The notes under the pieces are model-generated. The model made no database searches and was not told where the DNA came from. It saw nothing but the letters and a program-made list of their open reading frames with translations. A stretch of DNA of 64,000 nucleotides from assembly GCF_030287445.1 (NCBI RefSeq), contig NZ_JASVWB010000002.1:930001-994000 (forward strand), read 5' to 3'. Both the position numbers and the translations under genes were made by a program. This DNA comes from Streptomyces sp. ALI-76-A (GTDB taxonomy: Bacteria; Actinomycetota; Actinomycetes; Streptomycetales; Streptomycetaceae). Shown piece by piece: positions 1 through 8,530 of this stretch (position 1 is the stretch's first letter; each line of letters starts with the position of its first letter).

Positions 1-208
1 TGGTCGACTCGTGCTGGAACTCGGCGCCGTAGCTGGCCATGTAGCGGACCTGGCTGAGCGCGTAGTCGAAGCCGTTGTTCTCGGCGAGGACGGCGAGTTC
101 ACGGTTGTATTCGTACCCCCAGTCGGTGCGCTGCTCGATCCTGCTGGTGACCAGGCCACCGCTGACATTGGGGACCCAATAGGCGAATTTCACGGGCGCT
201 GCGGGCAT
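1..208 (-). CDS. sfnG: dimethyl sulfone monooxygenase, 5' part only (runs off the left edge)
   Basis: The complement starts with ATG at 208 and stays open to the window edge, giving about 69 residues. It begins MPAAPVKFAYWVPNVSGG and continues with TSRIEQRTDWGYEYNRELA and SQVRYMASYGAEFQHEST. This matches the N-terminus of SfnG, the FMNH2-dependent luciferase-fold monooxygenase that converts dimethyl sulfone to methanesulfinate in sulfur scavenging. A CAGGAG ribosome-binding site lies just upstream. The family is usually about 360 residues, so most of the gene is outside the window. It is divergent from the LysR gene at 682, a usual arrangement for sulfur-starvation genes. Identification rests on a remembered family sequence, but similarity over the visible part is high. 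Confidence 0.85.
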   Translation of the reverse strand, partial: MPAAPVKFAYWVPNVSGGLVTSRIEQRTDWGYEYNRELAVLAENNGFDYALSQVRYMASYGAEFQHEST

Positions 209-681
209 GCGGAACTCCTGTTGCGGAATGCGCGGGGAATTTCGGGAACGCCGAATCGAAAGGGCGCGGGAACCGCTGGATCCGGATGGGCGGTCCCGCA
301 TCGGGATCAGTGGTCCTGGATCCGGATCGATGACTCCGCATTCAGACGGAGGTCGCCGGATTCAGACGGTGCTCGCGTGATTCGGGCGGTGAAGGGAGAA
401 CGCGGCAGGCTTCTGCGCCGGGTCAGGGCGACAGGGCGGGCGCGGAGAAGGGCGGCGGATCAGGCCGCGGCGCAACAGGAGGCGCTGGAGACGCGCGCGA
501 GGTCGACATGGCGTCGCCGCGTGAGGTCCAGTCGCATCTTCATGCCGTCGATGGTGGCAGTCGGCGATGCGGGCCGTCAAGGAAAACCCGACCGGTCTCG
601 TATCCCGGACCATGGAAATTCACGAACGTGTGACAGGGAAACCCTTGAACGGGCCGCGAATCGACCCGCATTCTGCTTCGC
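209..681. promoter_or_regulatory. 473-bp divergent intergenic region between sfnG and the LysR gene
   Basis: No convincing gene is seen. CTGGATCCGGAT occurs twice (about 277 and 314), and ATTCAGACGG occurs twice near 341 and 360 with a degenerate third copy (ATTCGGGCGG) near 380. Their position between a LysR gene and its divergent neighbour makes them candidate LysR or promoter sites, but no binding site can be assigned by eye. Confidence 0.4.
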
Positions 682-1605
682 GTGCGTACCGAACAGCTGG
701 AATACATCACGGCGGTCACCCGGCTCGGTTCCCTGCGCCGGGCGGCGGACGAACTACGCCTGTCGCAACCCGCGTTGAGCGAGACCGTGCGCAATCTGGA
801 GCGGGAGCTGGGAGTGGACCTGCTGGAGCGCAAACGGTCCGGGGCGACGATGAGCGCGGCGGGCCGTGAGCTGCTGCCGTACATCGTGCACGTCCTGGAG
901 GCGGTGGACCGGCTGCGGGCCGCGGCGGGCGAGCAGCACCGCATCAGCCGCATGGTGCGCGTCGGCACGGTGAACGCGGCGACCGTGCCCCTGCTCGTGC
1001 CGGTGGTGCGGGAGTTCCGCGCGGCGCACCCGGTCACCCAGGTCGAGGTGGTCGGCGCGCAACAGACGGACATCCACCGGGCGTTGTCCGAGGGCGGTCT
1101 CGACCTCGGTCTGGTCAACCAGCTGGACGGCGACGACGTGCCCGCGGGCTTCGAGTCGACGCGGCTGCTCTGCGGGCGGCCCGTGGTGTGCGTACGCCCC
1201 GACAGCCCGCTCGCCTCCCGGGCCTCGGTGACGGTGGACGACCTGCTCGCCGAGCCCTTGATCGCGATGCGCTCCGGTTACGTCATGCACCGCTATGTGC
1301 ACCGGCTCCTGGACGGCCGCGCCCCGTCGTTCTCGTACTCCACCGACGGCGCCGAGATGGGCAAGCTGATGGTCGCCGAGGGGCTCGGGGCGACGGTCCT
1401 GCCGGACTTCAGTGTGATCGACGACCCCTTGGAGAGGCTCGGCACCATCACCTACCGGCCTCTGGCGGACGATGCGACCAGGGTGCTGCTGATGCTTCAG
1501 CGCCGCCGTGCCGAGTCGGTGCCGCGAGCGGCGCAGGATCTGTACGAGGGCTTCGTACGCCGGGCCCGGGAGCTCTCGGCGGCGGAGGGTGCGGACGCCC
1601 GGTGA
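682..1605 (+). CDS. LysR-family transcriptional regulator
   Basis: A 307-residue protein starting at GTG 682. Residues 1-60 form the winged helix-turn-helix typical of LysR regulators (EQLEYITAVTRLGSLRRAAD, then LSQPALSETVRNLERELGVDLLER). The rest is a periplasmic-binding-protein-like effector domain ending in LYEGFVRRARELS. Length is normal for the family. The upstream end of the reading frame is non-coding in character, and the start places the helix-turn-helix at the N-terminus. By position it probably controls the divergent sfnG gene. The inducer is unknown. Confidence 0.9.
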   Translation: MRTEQLEYITAVTRLGSLRRAADELRLSQPALSETVRNLERELGVDLLERKRSGATMSAAGRELLPYIVHVLEAVDRLRAAAGEQHRISRMVRVGTVNAATVPLLVPVVREFRAAHPVTQVEVVGAQQTDIHRALSEGGLDLGLVNQLDGDDVPAGFESTRLLCGRPVVCVRPDSPLASRASVTVDDLLAEPLIAMRSGYVMHRYVHRLLDGRAPSFSYSTDGAEMGKLMVAEGLGATVLPDFSVIDDPLERLGTITYRPLADDATRVLLMLQRRRAESVPRAAQDLYEGFVRRARELSAAEGADAR

Positions 1606-2198
1606 GTGCCGACCTGTGAGGCACCCGGTGACGGACACCGGGTTCACTCGTCCGCAGCCCTGACTGTTCGGTCGGGGCTCCCCGGGCCCACGACCCCGAC
1701 ATGGGCGGACGTGCGCGAGGCGAGGCGGTGTGACGGACCTGGTGTCCACGAACCCGGCCACCGACACCGGTCGCGCCGCGGCCTGGTCCTGCGACCGCTC
1801 TCCCCGCAGGGGGCGTCGAGGACCAGGCTCATCTTCCGCGCCGGACTCGGCGACGGGTTTCCGGTGCGTCCAGGGCGTCCGGTGCGTTCGGTCGCCGGTG
1901 CGTCCGGGGCGTCCGGTCGCCGGGGCGTCGCCCGCCGGCCCGCTGGTACGACCTCGCAGCCCGTGGCACCGGACAGCCCGGACCGCCCTGCGGTCACCGT
2001 CACCACACAGGACGGCGACCCGGACGGCCGACCCCTCACCGCACCCGCCCCGCCCCACGCGCCGAGGCGACGGCCCCGCTCACCACGGGCTCGTCGCCGT
2101 CGGGAGGCCGTACGACCGCCGCATCAGGGCGACCGTGGGGACACGCGGTCCGCACCGACACGCAGCCGGTCGGCCGACGCGATGGCGCGGGAGGGTGG
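1606..2198. other. 593 bp without a supported gene
   Basis: Long open frames here lack any recognisable domain and look like GC-driven shadows. At about 1860-1935 there is a tract of imperfect GTCCGG(G/T)GCG-type repeats (GGTGCGTCCAGGGCGTCC and similar units), which is low complexity. No function is assigned. Confidence 0.4.
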
Positions 2199-2366
2199 TC
2201 AGTCCTCGTCGCCCTCCGGGACCACCACCAGGAACGCGTCCGACTTCAGGTCCATGACGACCTTCGCGGGCTCACCCTCTGCGCGACGCGCGGCCGCGAA
2301 CTCCTCCGCCGGCCACGATCCGCGAGGAGCTCCCGCAGGAAACCGCTCCAACACCTTGGCGCTCAT
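2199..2366 (-). CDS. small conserved Streptomyces protein of unknown function
   Basis: A 55-residue protein starting MSAKVLERFPAGAPRGSWPA and ending VVMDLKSDAFLVVVPEGDED. The reading frame extends further upstream, but the ATG at 2366 is preferred: it follows a GGAGG-like site (TGGAGGTGTCTG), and the upstream part overlaps the direct repeats at 2382-2419. Its composition, with an acidic C-terminus and a hydrophobic beta-like VVMDL...FLVVV segment, suggests a folded small protein. I believe similar short proteins occur in other Streptomyces genomes but cannot name a family. Function unknown. Confidence 0.55.
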   Translation of the reverse strand: MSAKVLERFPAGAPRGSWPAEEFAAARRAEGEPAKVVMDLKSDAFLVVVPEGDED

Positions 2367-2381
2367 GACGGCAGACACCTC

Positions 2382-2419
2382 CACTGAGAACTTCCCACTG
2401 AGAACTTTCGACACTGAAC
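2382..2419. repeat. direct repeats CACTGAGAACTT upstream of the small protein
   Basis: CACTGAGAACTT occurs at 2382-2393 and 2396-2407, followed by a partial third copy CACTGAAC at 2412-2419. The 14-16 bp spacing and the position just upstream of the start at 2366 fit an operator array or promoter element. This is inferred from position only. Confidence 0.45.
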
Positions 2420-2495
2420 AAGACCTCTCGTACAATCCGGTTGCCCACGAGCCGCCCGGACATGTGTCCCCGTCCGGAACTGATCCGTCGGCCCG

Positions 2496-4586
2496 TCACG
2501 GAGCCTCCGGCGTCGTCCGTGCGCCGGGCCGGGCCGGCCACCACGCCGTCGGCCCGATGTCCCGCACCAGCGCCGGCACCAGCAGCGAGCGCACCACGAG
2601 CGTGTCGAGCAGCACGCCGAAGGCGACGATGAACGCGATCTGGGCCAGGAACGCCAGCGGGATCACGCCGAGCGCGGCGAACGTGGCGGCGAGCACCACA
2701 CCGGCCGAGGTGATCACCCCGCCGGTGCTGACCAGACCGCGCAGCACACCCTGCCGTACACCGTGCCGCAGGGACTCCTCACGCACCCGGGACATCAGGA
2801 AGATGTTGTAGTCGACGCCCAGGGCCACCAGGAAGACGAAGCCGTACAGCGGCACGGACGGGTCGGTGCCGGTGAAGCCGAGCACGTGCCGGAAGACGAG
2901 GGAGGAGATCCCCAGCGTGGCCGCGAAGTTGAGGGCCACCGTGACCACCAGCAGGGCCGGCATCAACAGGGAGCGCAGCAGCAGGGTGAGGATCAGGAAG
3001 ATGACGGCGAGCACCACCGGGACGATCAGGGTGCGGTCCCGTTCGGCCGTGCGCAGGGTGTCGTACTGCTGGGCCGGGTAGCCGCCGACCAGCGCGTCGG
3101 CGCCGGGCACGTCGTGCAGCGCGGTGCGCAGCCGGGCCACCGTGTCCCTGGCGGCGTCACTGTCGGCGGCGGCGCCGAGGGTGACGTCGACCCTCACCCG
3201 CCCGTCCGCCACCAGCGTCTTGCCGCCCGGACGGCCGGACCGCGTCACGGCCGCCGCCGAGGCGACCCCCTCGGTGTCCCGGGCCGCCGACACCACCCGG
3301 TCCGCGCTGCCGGCGTTCGCGACGACCACGGTCGGGTTGCCCGAGCCGCCGGGGAAGTGCCGGGCCAGCGTCTGCTGGGCCACGACGGAGGGGGCGTCGT
3401 CGACGAAGGTCTCGTCGAGCGGGACGCCCGAGGAGTTCAGGGTGGGGGCGAAGGCGGCACACGCCAGGAGGACGGCGAGCGTGATCGACCAGACCTTGCG
3501 CGGGGCCCGGTCGACCAGGCCGGCGACGCGGCGCCACACCGTGGAGCCGGCGCCCCCGTCGACGGTCCGGGGCTTGGCGGGCCAGTAGGCGGCGGGGCCG
3601 AGCAGGACGAGCACCGCGGGCAGGAAGGTGAGCGAGGTGAGCACCGCGCAGCCGATGCCGATCGCGCCGACCGGGCCGAGCGCCCGGTTGTTCGTCAGGT
3701 CGCTGAGCAGGAGGGCGAGCAGGCCGAGGGCGACGGTCGCCGCACTGGCGACGATCGCGCCCCAGGACCGCCCGAGGGCGGCCCGCACGGCCTGGAACCG
3801 GTCGGCACGCCGGGCCAGTTCCTCCCGGTAGCGGGCGGTGAGCAGCAGGGCGTAGTCGGTGGCCGCGCCGATCACCAGGATGGAGAGGATGCCCTGGACC
3901 TGACCGTCGACCCGTAGGACGTCGTGGTCGGCCAGGACGTAGACGAGGGCGCAGGACACGCCCAGCGCGAAGACCGCGCCGAGGATGATCACCAGCGGCA
4001 GCAGCACGCTGCGGTAGACCAGCAGCAGGATCACCAGGACGGTGACCAGCGCCACGGCCAGCAGCAGTCCGTCGATGCCCGCGAACGCGTCGGACAGGTC
4101 GGCCTGGGTCGCGGCCGGGCCGGCCACCTGGACGGTGGTGCCCGGTACCTGCTCGGCGGCGCCCCGAACGCGTTCGAGCGCGTCGGGCAGTGCGTCGCCG
4201 AGGTCCGGGCGGAGCTGGACCACGCCTTGGAGGGCTTTCCCGTCGTCGGACGGGATCGCGCTCGAGGGACGGCCGACCAGGCCGGGGGTCCCGGCGAGTG
4301 AGGCGAGCGCCCGGCCGGCCGCTTCCTGCCGGGCCGTCGTCGCACCGGCGTCATCGTCGGCGGTCCAGACGACGATCGCGGGCAGGGTCTCCTCCTGCCG
4401 GAAGGCGCGCTGTTCGGCGATCACCGCGGTGGACTCGGCGCTGCGCGGCAGGAAGGCGGCCTGGTCGTTGGTCGCGACCTCGCCGAGCTTGCCGGCGTAC
4501 GGGCCGAGGGCGCCGCCCGCGACGAGCCAGACGAGCAGCAGCAGGACGGGGACGAGCAGGCGGGGCCGTCGGGGGGCGGGGGACAT
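2496..4586 (-). CDS. MMPL/RND-family membrane transporter
   Basis: A 696-residue protein with two MMPL halves. An N-terminal membrane segment (PRLLVPVLLLLVWLVAGGA) is followed by an extracytoplasmic domain, membrane bundle 1 (about 175-370), a second soluble domain (about 390-520) and membrane bundle 2 (about 530-680), giving about 11-12 helices. The motif GAATDYALLLTARYREEL and its second-half equivalent LGVDYNIFLMSRVREESL are typical of MMPL proteins, which export lipids, drugs or metabolites by proton motive force. Length is usual for the shorter Streptomyces members. The MarR gene lies 154 bp upstream on the same strand, and a palindrome lies in the gap. The substrate cannot be read from sequence. 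Confidence 0.93.
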   Translation of the reverse strand: MSPAPRRPRLLVPVLLLLVWLVAGGALGPYAGKLGEVATNDQAAFLPRSAESTAVIAEQRAFRQEETLPAIVVWTADDDAGATTARQEAAGRALASLAGTPGLVGRPSSAIPSDDGKALQGVVQLRPDLGDALPDALERVRGAAEQVPGTTVQVAGPAATQADLSDAFAGIDGLLLAVALVTVLVILLLVYRSVLLPLVIILGAVFALGVSCALVYVLADHDVLRVDGQVQGILSILVIGAATDYALLLTARYREELARRADRFQAVRAALGRSWGAIVASAATVALGLLALLLSDLTNNRALGPVGAIGIGCAVLTSLTFLPAVLVLLGPAAYWPAKPRTVDGGAGSTVWRRVAGLVDRAPRKVWSITLAVLLACAAFAPTLNSSGVPLDETFVDDAPSVVAQQTLARHFPGGSGNPTVVVANAGSADRVVSAARDTEGVASAAAVTRSGRPGGKTLVADGRVRVDVTLGAAADSDAARDTVARLRTALHDVPGADALVGGYPAQQYDTLRTAERDRTLIVPVVLAVIFLILTLLLRSLLMPALLVVTVALNFAATLGISSLVFRHVLGFTGTDPSVPLYGFVFLVALGVDYNIFLMSRVREESLRHGVRQGVLRGLVSTGGVITSAGVVLAATFAALGVIPLAFLAQIAFIVAFGVLLDTLVVRSLLVPALVRDIGPTAWWPARPGARTTPEAP

Positions 4587-4628
4587 CGTTCTCCAGCTTC
4601 AGGGGACGGGACGCATCTCCGGACGAAA

Positions 4629-4661
4629 CAATCTCCATGAAAAACAATCTCAATGATTGAG
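4629..4661. promoter_or_regulatory. candidate MarR operator upstream of the MMPL gene
   Basis: CTCAATGATTGAG at 4649-4661 is a perfect inverted repeat (CTCAAT-G-ATTGAG). The sequence CAATCTC(C/A)ATGA also occurs twice as a direct repeat (4629-4640 and 4645-4656). The region is AT-rich against GC-rich surroundings and sits 40-75 bp before the exporter start. MarR proteins typically bind such short palindromes, so autoregulated control of the exporter is a reasonable inference. Confidence 0.6.
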
Positions 4662-4740
4662 GTACATGGGAACGCCGATCGTAGTGCCTGCCCGTTCTTC
4701 CCCGGCCACCCGGGCACCGGATGCACCGCACCCGCTCGCG

Positions 4741-5247
4741 TCAGGTCTGCGTCGGCCTCAGCCGGGACAGCTCGTCGTTCATCGCGGCGAGGAAGCGCAG
4801 GGCCACCGCCAGTTCGGCCTCGGTGAAGCGGGAGCGGGCGGAGTCCGTCGCGCGCGCCAGCGGGCGGAAGTGGCTGCGGGCGGCCGATCTGGCGTCGGCC
4901 GCGTAGTACAGGTGGACCACCCGCCGGTCGGCGCTCTCCCGGACCCGGCGGATGTGTCCGGCGCGTTCGAGCCGGTCGATGCAGGCCGTGACGGCCCCCG
5001 AGGTGAGCCCGAGGTGTCCGCGCAGCCGCCCCGGCGTCATCGGTTCGGTGGCGTCCAGGATCGCGGCGAGCGCCTGGACGTCCGTGGCGTGCAGCCCGTG
5101 CTCGCCCGCGAAACCATGGACCAGCCGGTTGATCTCGCCGTTCATCCGCCGCAGCTGGACCGCGAAGGACTGCAGGTCGGTCCCCACCGCCGCCTCCGCG
5201 GGTGCCCGCTCACCCGTCCGCCGCGCCCGTTCGTCTGCTGTGCCCAC
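4741..5247 (-). CDS. MarR-family transcriptional regulator
   Basis: A 168-residue protein starting at GTG 5247. The winged helix is seen in LHATDVQALAAILDA, MTPGRLRGHLGLTSGAVTA and the wing GHIRRVRESADRRVVHLYY (about residues 55-115), flanked by helices that form the dimer interface. This is the standard MarR architecture and size. It lies upstream of the MMPL exporter on the same strand, divergent from the reductase gene at 5339, so it probably represses the exporter and perhaps itself. The ligand is unknown. Confidence 0.9.
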   Translation of the reverse strand: MGTADERARRTGERAPAEAAVGTDLQSFAVQLRRMNGEINRLVHGFAGEHGLHATDVQALAAILDATEPMTPGRLRGHLGLTSGAVTACIDRLERAGHIRRVRESADRRVVHLYYAADARSAARSHFRPLARATDSARSRFTEAELAVALRFLAAMNDELSRLRPTQT

Positions 5248-5338
5248 GCGATCAGCCTATAGAAGGGCCCGCATCCGGACGGGCCGCCTGCGCGGAAGGG
5301 ATCATCGTAGGCACCGACACCGTTGGGGAGCGAGGCCG

Positions 5339-6868
5339 ATGAACACGGACGACTCAGGAGACGGGCCACGCTGCCTGGTGACCGGCGCCACGGGGTACAT
5401 CGGCGGCCGGCTCGTCCCGGAACTGCTCGCCGAGGGGTACCGGGTGCGCTGTCTGGCCCGCTCCCCCGGCGCCCTGCGCGACCACCCGTGGGCGGGCGAG
5501 GTGGAGGCGGTGCGCGGAGACGTCACGGACGCCGCGTCGGTCGCGGCGGCGATGCGGGACGTCGACGTCGCCTACTACCTGGTGCACGCCCTGGGCACCG
5601 GCAGCGGCTTCGAGGAGACCGACCGCGCGGCGGCCCGGATCTTCGGCGAGCGGGCCCGCGCGGCCGGGGTGCGCCGGATCGTCTACCTCGGCGGTCTCGC
5701 CCCCGCGGGAGTGCCCGAGCGGGAGCTGTCGCCGCACCTGCGCTCGCGCGCCGAGGTGGGCCGCGTCCTGCTGGCGTCGGGCGTCCCGACGACCGTGCTG
5801 CGGGCCGCGGTCGTCATCGGCTCGGGCTCGGCGTCCTTCGAGATGCTCCGCCACCTCACCGAACGGCTGCCGGTCATGGTGACCCCGCGGTGGGTGCGCA
5901 CCCGGATCCAGCCGGTCGCGGTCCGGGACGTGCTGCGCGTGCTGGTCGGCAGCGCACGCATGCCGAGCGAGGTGAACCGGACCTTCGACATCGGCGGGCC
6001 GGACGTGCTGACCTACCGGGACATGATGACGCGGTACGCCGCGATCGCCGGGCTCCCGCGTCGCGTGATCGTGCCCGTGCCGGTCCTCACCCCCGGCCTC
6101 TCCAGCCACTGGGTGGGGCTGGTGACCCCCGTGCCCCGGGGCATCGCCCGGCCGCTCACCGAGTCGTTGCGGCACGAAGTGGTGTGCCACGAACACGACA
6201 TCGAGCGGTACGTGCCCGCCCCGCCCGGACACCCTCTCGGGTTCGACGAGGCCGTCCGGCTGGCACTGCGCCGCATCCAGGACGCGCAGGTCGCCACCCG
6301 CTGGTCGTCCGCCTCGGTCCCCGGCGCGCCGAGCGACCCGCTGCCCACCGACCCCGACTGGGCCGGCGGCAGCCTGTACACGGACCGCCGGGAGCTCACC
6401 GTGAACGCCTCCCCGGAGGCCCTGTGGCGGGTGATCGAGGGGATCGGCGGCGACAACGGCTGGTACTCCTTCCCGCTCGCCTGGGCGGTGCGGGGGTGGC
6501 TGGACCGGCTGGTGGGCGGGGTGGGCCTGCGCCGGGGGCGGCGGGACGCGGCCCGCCTGCGGGCGGGTGACTCGCTGGACTTCTGGCGCGTCGAGGAGAT
6601 CGAGCCGGGGCGGCTGCTGCGGCTGCGGGCGGAGATGCGGCTGCCGGGCCTGGCGTGGCTGGAGATGTCCGCCGAGTCCGACAGCCGGGGCCGCACCCGT
6701 TACCGCCAGCGGGCCCTGTTCCATCCGCACGGGTTGCTGGGTCACGCGTACTGGTGGAGCGTCTCGCCCTTTCACTCCGTGGTGTTCGGCGGCATGGCCC
6801 GCAACATCGCGAAGGCCGCCGCCCGGGCACCGCTCACTCCCCCGAGTGAACGGGCATCCGCCCGCTGA
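5339..6868 (+). CDS. NmrA/SDR-type NAD(P)-binding protein with C-terminal DUF2867-type domain
   Basis: A 509-residue protein. The start ATG at 5339 follows GGGGAG. Residues 1-30 carry the Rossmann signature VTGATGYIGGRLVPELL of atypical short-chain dehydrogenases, and residues 10-300 form the NmrA-like domain. The C-terminal 170 residues (from about TDRRELTVNASPEALWRVIE) resemble a polyketide-cyclase/SRPBCC or DUF2867 fold and end in the typical HPHGLLGHAYWWSVSPFHSVVF. Such fusions are common in actinobacteria and annotated as epimerase-like proteins, but substrates are rarely known. It is divergent from the MarR gene, so the shared 91-bp region may co-regulate them. Confidence 0.88.
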   Translation: MNTDDSGDGPRCLVTGATGYIGGRLVPELLAEGYRVRCLARSPGALRDHPWAGEVEAVRGDVTDAASVAAAMRDVDVAYYLVHALGTGSGFEETDRAAARIFGERARAAGVRRIVYLGGLAPAGVPERELSPHLRSRAEVGRVLLASGVPTTVLRAAVVIGSGSASFEMLRHLTERLPVMVTPRWVRTRIQPVAVRDVLRVLVGSARMPSEVNRTFDIGGPDVLTYRDMMTRYAAIAGLPRRVIVPVPVLTPGLSSHWVGLVTPVPRGIARPLTESLRHEVVCHEHDIERYVPAPPGHPLGFDEAVRLALRRIQDAQVATRWSSASVPGAPSDPLPTDPDWAGGSLYTDRRELTVNASPEALWRVIEGIGGDNGWYSFPLAWAVRGWLDRLVGGVGLRRGRRDAARLRAGDSLDFWRVEEIEPGRLLRLRAEMRLPGLAWLEMSAESDSRGRTRYRQRALFHPHGLLGHAYWWSVSPFHSVVFGGMARNIAKAAARAPLTPPSERASAR

Positions 6869-6942
6869 TCACCGCATCCGCCGAGGCGACCGGTCCCGAA
6901 GCAGCTCATCGTCACCTCCTCCTCGTCACCGGAGCGCGCGCC

Positions 6943-7830
6943 ATGAACGTCTCGGTCGTCCTGTTCACCGCCGATCTGCGCCTGCACGACCACCCTCCAC
7001 TGCGGGCGGCCGGTGAGGGGGGCCGCCAGGTGGTGCCGTTGTTCGTGCGCGACAGGGGTGTGGACCGGGCCGGCTTCGCCGCCGCCAACCGGCTGGCCTT
7101 CCTGACCGACTGCCTGCGGGACCTCGACACGGGGCTGCGCCGACGCGGTGGCAGGCTCGTGTTCCGGTCCGGGGACGTGGTGGACCAGGTGTGCAGGGTG
7201 GCGGCCGAGGCGGACGCCGACGAGGTCCACATGGCGGCCGACGTCTCCGGGTACGCGCGGCGGCGCGAGGAGCGTCTGCGCCGCGCCCTGGAGGGAGAAG
7301 GGCGGCGGCTGCACGTGCACGACACGGTGACCACGGCCGTCGCGCCCGGGGCGGCCACTCCGGCGTCGTCCGACCACTTCGCCGTGTTCACCCCGTACTT
7401 CCGCCAGTGGTCCGGTCAGCGCCTGCGCGAGACCCTCGCCCCTCCGCGTGCGGTCCACGTGCCGGACGGCGTCGGCTCGGAGCCGCTCCCCTCCCGCGAC
7501 ACCCTGCCGGGGGTGTCGCCGGGTCTGGCCCGGGGCGGTGAACCGGAAGGCAGGCAGCGCCTGTCGGTCTGGCTGCGGGGGCTGGTCGCCAGGTACGAGG
7601 ACGGGCACGACGACCTCGCCGGTGACACCACCTCACGTCTGTCGCCGCACCTGCACTTCGGCTCCCTGTCCGCCGTCGAGCTGGTCCACCGGGCGCGCGG
7701 GACGGGCGGTCCCGGCGCCGAGGCCTTCGTACGGCAGCTGGCCTGGCGGGACTTCCACCGGCAGGTCCTCGCGGCCCGGCCGCACGCGGCCACCGCCGAC
7801 TACCGCACCAAGCACGACCGTTGGCGCACC
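6943..7830 (+). pseudogene. phr: deoxyribodipyrimidine photolyase / cryptochrome, 3' end lost
   Basis: The frame opens at ATG 6943 with the N-terminal photolyase domain (VVLFTADLRLHDHPPLRAA, then HMAADVSGYARRREERL). It continues through the linker (FTPYFRQW) into the FAD-binding domain (SRLSPHLHFGSLSAVEL, then FVRQLAWRDFHRQVLAARP). Homology stops after DYRTKHDRWR at about 7830. Photolyases normally continue for about 150 residues including the GYPxVDAxMRQL and final FAD-contact segments, and none of this is present. The frame runs on without similarity to 8052, overlapping a truncated MerR gene on the other strand. The lost part holds essential FAD and DNA contacts, so the product is probably inactive in light-driven repair of UV dimers. 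Confidence 0.8.
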
Positions 7831-7897
7831 GGACGCACGGCCCGGACCCGATCGTCGGCCTGGCCGAGGGGCTCGCCCGCTTCAAGCGGGCTCGTGA

Positions 7898-8092
7898 CCG
7901 GCACATCGTCTCCAGCAGGAGCACGTCCCGCGGTGTCCACCGGCGGTGGCTGCCCTCGACGCGGACCGCCGGACCGATGCCGTATCTGCGGTCCCAGGAG
8001 CGGAGCGTGGTCGGGGACACCCCGAGCCTGCGGGCGAGCGCCCCGGTGGTGAGCCCCACGTCCGGTTCCCGCACCCCCTCAAACTCGCTCAT
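7898..8092 (-). pseudogene. MerR-family regulator, N-terminal fragment
   Basis: Starting at 8092 the complement encodes MSEFEGVREPDVGL, then TTGALARRLGVSPTTLRSWD and RRYGIGPAVRVEGSHRRWTP, ending with similarity at LLLETMCR (about 7898). This is the MerR DNA-binding helix-turn-helix and wing of a type common in Streptomyces. The usual continuation after MCR (LTxxGVPPAEAARxA) is missing, and the frame then runs antisense through the photolyase fragment. The reader therefore sees two convergent genes that both lost their 3' ends at the same place, consistent with one deletion whose junction lies within 7828-7897. Confidence 0.75.
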
Positions 8093-8530
8093 GCGGCGAC
8101 TGTACGTGGCGGAATCAGTGCGAGTTGAGGACGGCGTCCCGTGCTCCCACGAGGTCGGACCCGGCCTGAGGAGTCGTCCTCATGAGCGCGCGACGGGCAC
8201 CGGAGTCGTTCACCGACGCGGAACCGGCCCGCGCACCGACCTCGGGTGACGAAGCCTGCCCGCGTCCCCAACGCGGGGTGCCGCGCCTGGCGTTGCACGA
8301 GGACGGTCCCCGGACCGGAAGCAGTGAACGCAGCCACGGCCCGGCCGGAGCGCTGCCCGCGGAGAGTCACCCCCCGGGCTCTCCCGTCGCCCCGGGGAGG
8401 GACGGTGCTCCCCGGAGCGACGCGGAACCCTCTACACATAAAGGCTGAATAAGAGCAGAATGGGCTTACGCGGCGCTTACCGCATACCGCACCAGACGCG
8501 GTCGGGCCCGCTAGCCAAAGGAGACAAGTC
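8093..8530. other. 438 bp, no supported gene; upstream region of the SPW gene
   Basis: A short frame from 8182 has no recognisable similarity and low-complexity composition, so it is not called. The AT-richer segment near 8430-8455 (ACACATAAAGGCTGAATAAG) probably contains the promoter of the SPW gene. Confidence 0.35.

Noticed and set aside
11..778. Plus-strand frame over the first 780 bp
   Set aside because: Its first part is the antisense of sfnG and the rest is the intergenic region; the translation has no family similarity.
754..2058. Long open frames antisense to the LysR gene
   Set aside because: They are GC-bias shadows: the opposite strand carries a full LysR protein with correct motifs, and the antisense frame has no recognisable domain.
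2763..3917. Long plus-strand frame over the MMPL gene
   Set aside because: It is the antisense of a clear MMPL transporter, with Gln/Gly/Arg-rich low-complexity translation.
8182..8448. 88-residue plus-strand frame upstream of the SPW gene
   Set aside because: Pro/Gly/Ser-rich translation without homology; the region fits a promoter/leader better.
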